37,659 nucleotides of DNA from Capillidium heterosporum. Its lineage: Eukaryota > Entomophthoromycota > Entomophthoromycetes > Entomophthorales > Capillidiaceae. Made by a program: the position numbers and the translations under genes. The notes beneath the pieces are model-generated. The model saw only the letters and a program-made list of their open reading frames with translations. It was not told the origin of the DNA and searched no databases. Below, piece after piece: positions 20,515-31,600 of the stretch (position 1 is its first letter; every line of letters begins with the position of its first letter). Where the stretch lies: the NCBI GenBank assembly GCA_016630905.1, contig WBMQ01000026.1, positions 10,001-47,659 on the forward strand, written 5' to 3'.

Positions 20515-21253
20515 GAATATTATTGAAGGCTAGTATCTTAATAATATTCTACTTTACTATTTTCTAAATAGCTATTATTTATCTTTTGATCTTAACTATT
20601 AACTATAACTATTATAATAGCCTGATTTATTTTTCCTTACTATAGCTATCTTTAACAACCTGATTTTATTTTTTTTACTATAGCTGTTTTTGATAGCCTG
20701 ATCTATTTTGTTTATAAATAAAGTATTTGTAATAAAACCTTAGATAGCTTCTTTAGAAAATCAGCTTAATAACTCTTTTAGTTATATAAAATCTAGTTTT
20801 AATACCATTTTCAACCTTGCAATAGATTAGGTTTTAGTTGCTTAATAATTAATTGTAAAAAGGCAGAGTCTCTACTTAAACTAAATAATAATGATTATAT
20901 TAGGCCATAACATATTATAAATGGATTCTTCTAGTCCACCTTTAAAGCATAATAGATACAAATCATCTGCCTAATAAAGTATTAGTCATTATCATTTTTA
21001 TCATCCTATTATACTTATTTTTTGCCTTTATATAAACCTTTTTGACTTGTATAACTTTTTAATAAATAATTATTTTATAATAAATATTTTAATTTCCCTT
21101 TATTATAATTACTGTATATTATTAAAACTAATTTTCTATAACTGCTAAATTAGCCAAAAGTTAAACCAGAATATTGCTAACTTAAAGTAGCCTAAAGTTG
21201 ATATATAGAATAGTATTGGATTAAAGATAGCTTAGAATTAGCTTAGAATTCAT
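20515..21253. other. C-family LTR fragment (to about 20730), then unplaced AT-rich DNA
   Basis: 20515-20730 matches the middle of family C, from the TATCTTAATAATATTC block to AATAAAGTATT. From about 20731 the C homology stops at TGTAATAAAACC, and the rest to 21253 matches nothing else I can see in the window. It could be an unrelated repeat inserted into the C fragment. No gene. Confidence 0.45.
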
Positions 21254-21258
21254 AAAAT

Positions 21259-21991
21259 TGTAAGGTCTAAGAGGGTGCTGTTAGATCTAACTAATAATAG
21301 TGTCATAATAGGAGTGTATAACATAAAAGGTTGGAACAGTAGAACCAATGCCAACTACAGCATTGGTAATATGAATCATCCAAAGAAGGTAGTTCAAAGA
21401 GAAGCAAAAAAAGTTTGAACAAAGTGAGCTAAGAAGGTATAAAAGTTAAACCACATATTTGTACAATCTAATAACTAAAAGGCTAACCAGGAACAATACT
21501 TTATTCATAGACAAACATATTAGGCTATTAGAGACAGCTATGGCAAGAGAAACAGAATCAGGCTGTTAGAAACAGCTATAGTAAGGGAAACAGATCAAGC
21601 TGTCACAACAGCTATAGTTGATAGTTGAGATCAAGAGGTGAGTAACAGCTATTTAGAAAATAGTAAGGTGGAACATTGTTAATATACTAGCCTTCAATGG
21701 CATTCTAAGGATTTAAATACCCTTTTAGTATCTTAGCAATACTTGCTAAATATCTGAATTTCAATATCAAGATGCTATGCTAGTAATAGCTAGAGTTTCT
21801 AACTTATAGCCAAGATTACAAATATAGAAAAATACTTAAAATATCTAATAAATAAAACATATTTCTGTTTGAAACTAGATATAAATGGAAAGTGGACATT
21901 AAAGGTTGATAAAGGAAGAAAATAGAGTGGTGTGCAAAGAAAATTGGTTAATGACCTTAGGTTAGGAATTGTAACAACTAGGATTGTTACA
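21259..21991 (-). mobile_element. Solo LTR, family C (short variant), with perfect TSD
   Basis: A 733-bp element, reversed: sense start TGTAACAATCC at 21991, sense end GACCTTACA at 21259. AAAAT is duplicated at 21254-21258 and 21992-21996. Structure as in the 8885-9539 copy, with more C:G to T:A change. Fossil with no internal region. Confidence 0.85.
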
Positions 21992-21996
21992 AAAAT

Positions 21997-22112
21997 AGTA
22001 TAATAACTCTAATTGTTATAATTCTTAATATAAGATTATTAACCAATTCTCTTTATATATTATACTATTGTTTTTTCTTACTAATCTTTAATGTTTCCAC
22101 TTTTTATTTATA
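21997..22112 (+). mobile_element. LTR fragment, family C 5' part
   Basis: Starts TATAATAACTCTAATTG and follows the first about 110 bp of family C, then is replaced by another C start at 22113. Confidence 0.55.
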
Positions 22113-23058
22113 TATAATAACCCTAATTATTATAATTTCTAATATAAGGTCATTAACCAATTTTCTTTATACACTATACTATTTTTTCTTTTACTAATCT
22201 TTAATGTTTCCACTTTCCATTTATATCTAGTTATCAAACAGAAATCTGTTTTACTTATTAGTTATCAACTTAGCTCTTCAGCTGAGTTGTAAAGTAATCA
22301 TCAATTTATATTATTTTTCATAGTTAGCTTATATTTTATACTATGTCCTGACAATGTGCTTCGGGTTATAAACTTTATCTCTCACTGAAGACTCACTTTA
22401 ATCACTAGATGACCAGTTCTATCATACTAATCAGCTGTACAAATCATTGGATCTGAACTTCAAGGATGGACTACTATGACTAGAACACATGCCTACCTCC
22501 TTGCAGAAGAAATATCCACTTACATATCAGTAAGTTATAACTATCCCCAAAGCTATGATATATATATTGTACCTTTTAGACAGGAAAGAGGGAGATGTTT
22601 TCTGAGGATTAAGGATTTTGAGAACACAGAGGATTTTGGTATTTTGTGGTTTAAGGTCTTTAAGGTTCTAAGATTGTATATTGAGTTGGATTAGTTTTAT
22701 TAAATGTCAAAAGGTTCTTAGCCAGTAGTTTTTCAGGGATTGAGAATTTTTAGTACTTTCATTAGTTGTAGAGGAATCAACTATATATATATTAGTCAGC
22801 CCACAACATGATACATATATCATGTCCTATGCCAAAGGACTTACCAAGTTTGGCTGAACCCAACTAATTGGAAGTCCTAGCTAGTAGTCAGACACTTAGC
22901 AAGAGTGACCAGCCAATATTAGTTATTTTAAGTATTTTTCTATATTTTTTAGTTTTGGCTATATATTAATAACTTATAGCAAGTATTACCAAGATACTAA
23001 AAGGATATTTAAATTTCTAAGATACTACTAAAAACTGGTATTTTAATAATATTCCATC
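22113..23058 (+). mobile_element. Truncated LTR, family C, carrying a nested family B LTR
   Basis: C homology runs 22113-22262, is interrupted by the B element, and resumes 22919-23058 up to the TTAATAATATTCC block. There it is cut by an A-family fragment (23059 onward). AT-decayed; the 3' half is absent. Confidence 0.7.
22263..22918 (+). mobile_element. Solo LTR, family B (short variant), with perfect TSD
   Basis: A 656-bp element, TATCAACTTAGCTC to AGCCAATA (decayed forms of TGTCAAC and CCAACA). TTAGT is duplicated at 22258-22262 and 22919-22923. Its middle matches the inverted copy 11102-11734, not the pyrimidine-rich middle of the long variant. The 72-codon frame at 22476-22694 lies inside it and is not supported as a gene. 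Confidence 0.85.
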
Positions 23059-23119
23059 TGTTAAGAAACATCTACTAAGAATGCTTACTAGCAGAAGTCA
23101 ACTAAGCAGTAATAGTAGC
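23059..23119 (-). mobile_element. Short LTR fragment, family A
   Basis: TGTTAAGAAACATCTACT onward matches the reversed A terminus at 27173 (TGTTGGGAAATGTCTATA). It stops at the C-family LTR starting at 23120. Confidence 0.6.
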
Positions 23120-24162
23120 TGTAACAACCCTAATTATCACAATTCTGATTATTAGGTTATAGACCTATTCTTTTTTTAGATTCCCTTCCTCTTGCTAATT
23201 CTTACTAATTTTCAAACTCTTTTTTTCTGTTTCCCAATTTATAACTAAGTTATAAATCCATCTTATATATCAATTATTTTGATTACCTTTATTATTTTTT
23301 TAAACTTGACTATAACTTGAAAACTTTAACAATTAATAGCATACTAGCTGATCTATACCTTCTAATAATAGAAAACATATCAGTAGTAGTTAAGATAATT
23401 ATTAGCCTTTTGGATAAACTTAGTAAATGCTCAATTAATCTATAAAGTAGTAGATTATTACAGAGAAATCCAATCCTGCTAACTTTACTATATCTAAGGT
23501 ACTAAAAGGATATTTAAACCTTTTGGTAACTACCAAAAGCTAGCATCTTGATAACATTCTATTTTACTATTTTCTAAATAGCTGTTACTTACCCTCTATT
23601 CTTAGCTATAGCTGTTGTAATAGCCTAATTTCACTTTTTAGTTTTGAATAAAGTCTTGTCTCTTTACTTATATCCTTATTTCAGTATAGTATTTCTATAT
23701 GGTCTAATCCTTCTGTCCTTTCTACCTTTTATTACCTATTAACAATCCTTGCCACCCTTGGATCTTACCTCCTCTAGGCAATTAATATTACTAATACAAT
23801 CAACCCTTTTAAGCCTATGTTAACCTATCAGCCTATCCTTACCTTTAATCCTAATATGGTAGTATTAGCTACTTCCCAATCTTTATCTAATAGGGCCTTT
23901 TCAATCTAGCTCCAGTCTGCACCTAAGCCTTTATATGTTCCCTCTATCCCCTTTTGGAACTAAGATGTAACTACAATTATGTGAGCACTCCTTATAGTGT
24001 ACCTTCTCTACTTAGCAATCCAACCTGCCCTTTAGAGAATCTAGTTCTTTATTACCAATATAGTAGTAAGTGTTAGTTTTGCTTTTCTTATTTATTATAT
24101 CATTAGTTCACAATATGATGCTATCATTGGTTGGATCCAGTAGTATTTCTCTAGACCTTACA
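23120..24162 (+). mobile_element. LTR copy, family C (long variant)
   Basis: About 1043 bp from TGTAACAACCCTAATTATC to TAGACCTTACA, and the closest relative of 2376-3296, with the same long 3' coding-like block (about 23690-24160), which here is strongly AT-decayed and broken. No matching TSD. A reversed C 5' fragment (24163-24280) abuts its end. Confidence 0.75.
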
Positions 24163-24280
24163 TTAAATATAAATGGAAAGTGGATATCAAAAATTGGTAA
24201 AGGAAAGAAAATAGTGTAGTATGCAAAGAAAATTAGTTAATAACCTTAGATTAAAAATTATAACAACCAGAGTTGTTACA
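24163..24280 (-). mobile_element. LTR fragment, family C 5' end, reversed
   Basis: Sense start TGTAACAACTCTGG at 24280, running to about 24163; only the first about 118 bp of the family is present. The satellite DNA begins immediately to its right. The frame 24187-24522 spans this fragment and satellite and is not a gene. Confidence 0.65.
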
Positions 24281-24789
24281 GATAAAGTGTATACTATAAG
24301 TATATATACAAAAAAGATATAGTAGGATAGACAAAAAAAGAATAAATATCTGCTATAGGTATATATATAGAGAAAATATAGCAGAATAGATAAAAGAAAA
24401 GATAGAGTATATACAATTAATATATATATAAAGGTACAATAGTAAAATAGACAGAGTAAAATTAGTATATACTTTTGGTATATATTATAGAAGTAGCAGC
24501 AGCAGTAGAACAGACAAAGCAAATAAAGTATATACTGTTAGTGTATACTATAAAAATAGTAATAATAGTAGAATAGACAGAAAACAAACCATATATATCA
24601 GAAGTATATACTGCAAAGGCATAAGAGTAGAACAAACAGAGAACAAACTATATATACCTTCAGTGTATACTATAAAGCAATAGCAGTACTATTAGTAAGT
24701 CACTTTAAGTATATACCTCTAGTGTACACTACAGAACAGACAGAGCAAGAATAGTATAGTACATTTTAGTATATGCTTTTAGTATATAT
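24281..24789 (+). repeat. AT-rich edge of the hairpin satellite, first segment
   Basis: Degenerate tandem units of roughly 60-75 bp, each with an imperfect inverted repeat of the GTATATACTGTTAGTGTATAC type followed by a purine-rich spacer (for example CAGCAGCAGTAGAACAGACA). The units are homologous in layout to the GC-rich array further right but much more diverged. It is interrupted at 24790 by an LTR and continues at 25691. Confidence 0.75.
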
Positions 24790-25690
24790 TGTCAACTTAG
24801 CTCTCAGGCTAAGTTGGGTGTCAAACATTAGAACATTAATTTTTCATAAGAAACCTACGATTTGGCTACTACTGGACAGAGCATTTTGGGATGATACAGT
24901 TACATATTCATCCCTGTGCTTTGAAATACCTACTATTCATTAGTATATATTCTAACTAATAGCAAAGTGCTCAAATTACCTAAGACTGATTTTTATTGAG
25001 AAGGTAAGTTTGGGATTTTGGACTTAATGCTAGATTTCTCTAATGGTTGACTTGCAGAGAAAGTGAATCCAAAATGCAGAGGCGGACAGCAGTAATTAGA
25101 ATAGTGACTCTCCAGTTCATTAAGAAAAGAGTTCACTAACAAGCCTTCAAATTATGCCTTGTTTTGGATCTACCATATAAGGAGGACAAAGGAGGAAAAG
25201 AAAAATAAAAAGGAGATAGAGAGAAAAGACAGACAGAGAGAGAAAAGAGAGAGAGGATAAGAAGAGGACAAAAACGGGAAACAGACTACCAGACAAGAAG
25301 AAACAGATAGGAAAACAAAAAGGATAGTGAAAGAACAAGAGGGAAAGAAAAAGAGTTTCTAGATCGCTTTCATCAATAGAGGAAAAGAGAGTTTCTGAAT
25401 CAGTTTATCAGAATTGTTTGAGACCTTTCTTTTGAGTTTGCCCTAATTGTAGATTAAGTTTGGGTTAGATTGATTATAACATTTTAAGGGTTTTTAACCA
25501 GAAGTGTTGCAAGAATAAAGCTTTTATATTGGATTTAATTGTAAGGCAGTTGCTGCATCTATATTAGTCAGCCCACAACACAATACACATATCACGTCCT
25601 ATGCTGAAGGACTCACCAAGTTTGGCCAAACCCACTTGACTGGAAGTCTAAGCCAGTGGTCAAATACTCAGCGAGGGTGACTAGCCAATA
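24790..25690 (+). mobile_element. Solo LTR, family B (long variant), in the satellite, perfect TSD
   Basis: A 901-bp element, TGTCAACTTAGCTC to TAGCCAATA, with TATAT at 24785-24789 and 25691-25695. ATATAA at 25175-25180 and AATAAA at 25514-25519, in that order, support plus as the sense strand. It contains the purine-rich complement of the CT-rich block seen at 18650-18840. Fossil; no internal region. Confidence 0.88.
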
Positions 25691-25800
25691 TATATTATAA
25701 AGTAGACAGAGCAAGGATAGTATATCACATTTTAGTATATACTATTGATATATACTATAAAGCAATAGAGCATTACTAGTAGAGGATTATCAATGACTAC
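25691..25800 (+). repeat. AT-rich satellite segment between two LTRs
   Basis: About 110 bp of the same degenerate units (TTTTAGTATATACTATTGA and a purine spacer), left between the B-family and C-family LTRs. Confidence 0.7.
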
Positions 25801-26587
25801 TGTAATAATCCTAGTTGTTATAATTCTTAATCTAAGATTATCAACTAATTTTCTTTATACACTATACTATTTTCTTTCCTTTATCAATTATTTCGATTAC
25901 TTTGATTATTTTTGTAAACTTAACCATAACCTAGAAACTCTAGTAATTAGCAGCACATTAGCTAATCTATACCTTCCAACCATAGAAACACACTAGTAGT
26001 AATTAATAGAATTACTAGCTTTTTTAGATAAACTTGGTAAATATACAATTAATCTATAAAGTAGTGGATTGCTAAAGAGGAAACCAATCCTGCTAGCATT
26101 ATTATAACTAAGATGCTAAAAGAATATTTAAACCCCTTAATGACTACTAAAAGCCAGCATCTTAATAACATTCCACCTTATTATTTTCTAAATAGCTATT
26201 ACTTACCTTTTAATTTCAATTATTAACTATAGCTATTGTAATAGCCTAATCTGTTTTCTTTACTATAGCTATTTCTGATAGCCTGATTTTGTTTTTCTTA
26301 TTATAGCTATCTTTGACAACCTGATCTGTTTTGTCTACAAATAAAGTATTGTTCCTAGTTAGCCTTTTAGTTATTAGATTGTATAAATATATAGTTCAAC
26401 TTCTATACTCTTTTAGCTTACTCTGCTTAAACTTTCTTTGCTTCTTTTTGGACTTACCTTCTTTAAGTGATTTATATTATCAATGTTATAGTTGGCATTG
26501 GTTCTATTGTCCTAACCTTTTATATCATATGCTCCCATTATAATACCATTATTAGTTAGATCTAACAGCACCCCTTTAGACCTTATA
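25801..26587 (+). mobile_element. Solo LTR, family C, in the satellite, perfect TSD
   Basis: A 787-bp element, TGTAATAATCCTAG to GACCTTATA, with ACTAC duplicated at 25796-25800 and 26588-26592. The 5' part has long-variant features (GCTAGCATTATTATAACTAAG-like block) and the 3' part follows the short variant. The 3' coding-like frame (about 26331-26587) is recognisable but AT-shifted. Fossil. Confidence 0.87.
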
Positions 26588-27172
26588 ACTACTTAGATAG
26601 ATACTATAGAGAAGAAGTAACAGTAAAGACAGCAGAAAGTGCTAAGTGTACACTATTAGTATATACTATAAAAGCATAACAGTAAAGATAGTAGAAGGGG
26701 GTTTAGTGTATACTGTTAGTATACACTACAGAAGCAATAGCAGTAATAATAGAAAGAAATATCTAGTATTTACTGCAGGTAGACATTATAGAAGCAATAG
26801 AGACAAGTTAGTAAAAGGCAAAGTAGTAGCCTAGAGGCTATTAGGAAGAGGGACAGAGCAAAAACAGAGAAGAAAGTGGAGTGACTACTGACATAGTTAT
26901 ATAGAGCAAAAAGCAGAGTGACTACTAATATAGTTATATAAAGAAGCAGTAGAGTGACTACTAATATAGTTATTAGAGAGGCATAACAGTATCATTAGCA
27001 AGATAAGCATTAGTATATACCTCTAGTGTATACTAGAGAAGTATAACAGTAGGAACAGTAGAAAAGCCATGAGTGTGCACCTTTAGTATATACAAAGAAG
27101 CATAACAGTAGGACTAGTAGAAGAGAGCAGAGTGAGCACCATTGGTGCAAACAAAGAGGAGATAAAAGAAGA
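26588..27172 (+). repeat. Hairpin satellite, diverged edge, second segment
   Basis: Units with inverted repeats such as GTATACTGTTAGTATACACT and AGTATATACCTCTAGTGTATAC, separated by spacers like AGAAGCATAACAGTAGG. Around 26880-26970 three short units instead share GAGTGACTACTAATATAGTT. The small frames here (26646-26834) are repeat-derived. Confidence 0.78.
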
Positions 27173-27807
27173 TGTTGGGAAATGTCTATAAAGAATGCTT
27201 ACCAACAAAAGTCAACTAGGCAGTAATGGTAACCAGTACTCTATAAAGGCTAAGGAAGTTGACACAAAGGTTATACAAGAAGGATAATTATGCCTGGAGT
27301 CAGATCCAGAGGTGGTGAGCAGACAGGACTACTCTAACCATAGCTACAAGACTAAGGAATGTAGTCAAATCCATTGTTTATCTTAAGTTTTCAGATTTGG
27401 TTTAGTTCAGGTTGTTGATTCAGTTCAGGTTATTGATTCAGGTCAGGTCAATGCAACTCTCAGTCTTGGAGGGATGCAAATTATCAGTTCTTAATTATAC
27501 TACACAGGGAGTCTATACTATGCTGATAGTAGAAGAAAAATATCAAATGTTCAATATATTTATTTAATAATTACTTGATCTACTACTAAGTTCACTATGG
27601 GCCTTATATAGGTGACTTATCTTTAATAGTAAATGTTCCAGATACTCATTTGGTAGTTTTGGGAGATAATTATGATTGTTAAGAAGTGTTAGGAATGAGA
27701 CATAATGACTGTAGGATTAATTACTTGATTCCTGTTATAAAAGCATTTCTAGACTTGAATTTGGTTTATGGGTAAAACTACAGCTGATCTAGGAATATTT
27801 CCTTATA
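27173..27807 (-). mobile_element. Solo LTR, family A, complete, in the satellite, perfect TSD
   Basis: 635 bp, reversed relative to 17926-18560 and exactly the same length: plus-strand ends TGTTGGGAAATG at 27173 and ATTTCCTTATA at 27807. GAAGA is duplicated at 27168-27172 and 27808-27812. Fossil without internal region. Confidence 0.93.
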
Positions 27808-28611
27808 GAAGAGGACAAAGTGTATACCTCTAGTAAACACAAAGAGGAGACATAGTAGAGACAGAAGAAGAGGACAAAGTATACACCTTTGGTATATACT
27901 ACAGAAGCAGCAGCAAAAATAGAAAGATAAGACTAGTATACATCTCTGGTGTATATTACAGAGGTATAACAGTAAGGCTAGTAGAAGAGCAACCAGTATC
28001 CACTATTAGTGGACATTACAGAAGCATAACAGTAGGGCCAGTAAAAGAGTGACTAGTGTTCACTATTGGTAGACATTACAAAGGCACAATAGTAGGATGA
28101 GTAGAGTAGGGCAGAGTGGCTACTATTAGAGGCTACAGAGAAGTAGGTAGGCAGCAGCAGGAAGCATAGAAGAATGCAAAGTGTACACCTTTAGTGTATA
28201 CAGAGAGGTAGGCAGCAGGGACTACAAGACAGTATAGAGTGTACACCAAAGGTATACACTAGGGAGGCAGCAGCAGCAAGACAGAAGAAGACAAACAGTA
28301 TACACCTGCAGTGTATACTAGGGAGGCAGCAGCAGCAAGACTGAGAGAGAGTAGATAGTGTACACCTTCAGTGTACATAGAAAGGAAGCAGCAGCAGTAG
28401 GGCTAGAGAGAGGGGACCTAGTGGCCACCTTCAGTGTCTACAGAAAGGAACAGTGGTAGGAAGAGCAGAGAAACAGCATAGTGTATACACCTTTGGTGTA
28501 TACAGAAAAGACAGCAGCAGCAGTAGAGACAGAGAAACAGCACAATGTATACACCTTTGGTGTATACAGAAAGGTACAACAGCAGCAGTAGGGACAGCGA
28601 AACAGCGATGA
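27808..28611 (+). repeat. Hairpin satellite, transition zone
   Basis: Units become more GC-rich and regular from left to right: stems pass from GTATACCTCTAG/GTGTATAC types through TCCACT/AGTGGA (about 28000) and GTATACACC/GGTGTATAC (about 28485 and 28545) to the first GTGGGCC type at 28612. Spacers converge on the core's GCAGCAGTAGGGACAG pattern. Confidence 0.85.
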
Positions 28612-31600
28612 GTGGGCCTGGGGGCCCACAGGAAGGAAGGTGGGCAGCAGTAGGGACAGCGAGCAGCTTAGAGTGGGCCTAAGGGCCCACAGAAAGGAAC
28701 AAGAGTAAGACGGGAAAGCAGCGTAGAGTGGGCCTAAGGGCCCACAGAAAGGAAGGAGGGCAGCAGTAAGACGGGAAAGCAGCGTAGAGTGGGCCTAAGG
28801 GCCCACAGAAAGGAGGGCAGCAGTAAGACGGGAAAGCAGCGTAGAGTGGGCCTAAGGGCCCACAGAAAGGAGGGCAGCAGTAAGACGGGAAAGCAGCGTA
28901 GAGTGGGCCTAAGGGCCCACAGAAAGGAGGGCAGCAGTAAGACGGGAAAGCAGCGTAGAGTGGGCCTAAGGGCCCACAGAAAGGAACAAGAGTAAGACGG
29001 GAAGGCAGCGTAGAGTGGGCCTAAGGGCCCACAGAAAGGAGGGCAGCAGTAAGACGGGAAAGCAGCGTAGAGTGGGCCTAAGGGCCCACAGAAAGGAGGG
29101 CAGCAGTAAGACGGGAAAGCAGCGTAGAGTGGGCCTAAGGGCCCACAGAAAGGAAGGAGGGCAGCAGTAAGACGGGAAAGCAGCGTAGAGTGGGCCTAAG
29201 GGCCCACAGAAAGGAAGGAGGGCAGCAGTAAGACGGGAAAGCAGCGTAGAGTGGGCCTAAGGGCCCACAGAAAGGAACAAGAGTAAGACGGGAAGGCAGC
29301 GTAGAGTGGGCCTAAGGGCCCACAGAAAGGAGGGCAGCAGTAAGACGGGAAAGCAGCGTAGAGTGGGCCTAAGGGCCCACAGAAAGGAAGGAGGGCAGCA
29401 GTAAGACGGGAAAGCAGCGTAGAGTGGGCCTAAGGGCCCACAGAAAGGAGGGCAGCAGTAAGACGGGAAAGCAGCGTAGAGTGGGCCTAAGGGCCCACAG
29501 AAAGGAACAAGAGTAAGACGGGAAAGCAGCGTAGAGTGGGCCTAAGGGCCCACAGAAAGGAAGGAGGGCAGCAGTAAGACGGGAAAGCAGCGTAGAGTGG
29601 GCCTAAGGGCCCACAGAAAGGAACAAGAGTAAGACGGGAAAGCAGCGTAGAGTGGGCCTAAGGGCCCACAGAAAGGAAGGAGGGCAGCAGTAAGACGGGA
29701 AAGCAGCGTAGAGTGGGCCTAAGGGCCCACAGAAAGGAACAAGAGTAAGACGGGAAAGCAGCGTAGAGTGGGCCTAAGGGCCCACAGAAAGGAACAAGAG
29801 TAAGACGGGAAGGCAGCGTAGAGTGGGCCTAAGGGCCCACAGAAAGGAACAAGAGTAAGACGGGAAAGCAGCGTAGAGTGGGCCTAAGGGCCCACAGAAA
29901 GGAACAAGAGTAAGACGGGAAAGCAGCGTAGAGTGGGCCTAAGGGCCCACAGAAAGGAGGCAGCAGTAAGACGGGAAAGCAGCGTAGAGTGGGCCTAAGG
30001 GCCCACAGAAAGGAGGGCAGCAGTAAGACGGGAAAGCAGCGTAGAGTGGGCCTAAGGGCCCACAGAAAGGAAGGAGGGCAGCAGTAAGACGGGAAAGCAG
30101 CGTAGAGTGGGCCTAAGGGCCCACAGAAAGGAGGGCAGCAGTAAGACGGGAAAGCAGCGTAGAGTGGGCCTAAGGGCCCACAGAAAGGAAGGAGGGCAGC
30201 AGTAAGACGGGAAAGCAGCGTAGAGTGGGCCTAAGGGCCCACAGAAAGGAGGGCAGCAGTAAGACGGGAAAGCAGCGTAGAGTGGGCCTAAGGGCCCACA
30301 GAAAGGAGGGCAGCAGTAAGACGGGAAAGCAGCGTAGAGTGGGCCTAAGGGCCCACAGAAAGGAGGGCAGCAGTAAGACGGGAAAGCAGCGTAGAGTGGG
30401 CCTAAGGGCCCACAGAAAGGAAGGAGGGCAGCAGTAAGACGGGAAAGCAGCGTAGAGTGGGCCTAAGGGCCCACAGAAAGGAGGGCAGCAGTAAGACGGG
30501 AAAGCAGCGTAGAGTGGGCCTAAGGGCCCACAGAAAGGAGGGCAGCAGTAAGACGGGAAAGCAGCGTAGAGTGGCCTAAGGGCCCACAGAAAGGAGGGCA
30601 GCAGTAAGACGGGAAAGCAGCGTAGAGTGGGCCTAAGGGCCCACAGAAAGGAGGGCAGCAGTAAGACGGGAAAGCAGCGTAGAGTGGGCCTAAGGGCCCA
30701 CAGAAAGGAACAAGAGTAAGACGGGAAAGCAGCGTAGAGTGGGCCTAAGGGCCCACAGAAAGGAGGGCAGCAGTAAGACGGGAAAGCAGCGTAGAGTGGG
30801 CCTAAGGGCCCACAGAAAGGAGGGCAGCAGTAAGACGGGAAAGCAGCGTAGAGTGGGCCTAAGGGCCCACAGAAAGGAACAAGAGTAAGACGGGAAAGCA
30901 GCGTAGAGTGGGCCTAAGGGCCCACAGAAAGGAACAAGAGTAAGACGGGAAAGCAGCGTAGAGTGGGCCTAAGGGCCCACAGAAAGGAGGGCAGCAGTAA
31001 GACGGGAAAGCAGCGTAGAGTGGGCCTAAGGGCCCACAGAAAGGAAGGAGGGCAGCAGTAAGACGGGAAAGCAGCGTAGAGTGGGCCTAAGGGCCCACAG
31101 AAAGGAGGGCAGCAGTAAGACGGGAAAGCAGCGTAGAGTGGGCCTAAGGGCCCACAGAAAGGAAGGAGGGCAGCAGTAAGACGGGAAAGCAGCGTAGAGT
31201 GGGCCTAAGGGCCCACAGAAAGGAAGGAGGGCAGCAGTAAGACGGGAAAGCAGCGTAGAGTGGGCCTAAGGGCCCACAGAAAGGAACAAGAGTAAGACGG
31301 GAAAGCAGCGTAGAGTGGGCCTAAGGGCCCACAGAAAGGAGGGCAGCAGTAAGACGGGAAAGCAGCGTAGAGTGGGCCTAAGGGCCCACAGAAAGGAACA
31401 AGAGTAAGACGGGAAGGCAGCGTAGAGTGGGCCTAAGGGCCCACAGAAAGGAAGGAGGGCAGCAGTAAGACGGGAAAGCAGCGTAGAGTGGGCCTAAGGG
31501 CCCACAGAAAGGAACAAGAGTAAGACGGGAAAGCAGCGTAGAGTGGGCCTAAGGGCCCACAGAAAGGAGGGCAGCAGTAAGACGGGAAAGCAGCGTAGAG

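Noticed and set aside
22476-22694. 72-codon frame beginning MTRTHAYLLAEEISTY
   Set aside because: It is contained in a B-family solo LTR and the related copy at 11102-11734 does not clearly preserve it as protein.
24187-24522. 111-codon tyrosine/leucine-rich minus-strand frame resembling a membrane protein
   Set aside because: It spans an LTR fragment and AT-rich satellite; its hydrophobicity reflects TAT/CTT-rich repeat sequence.
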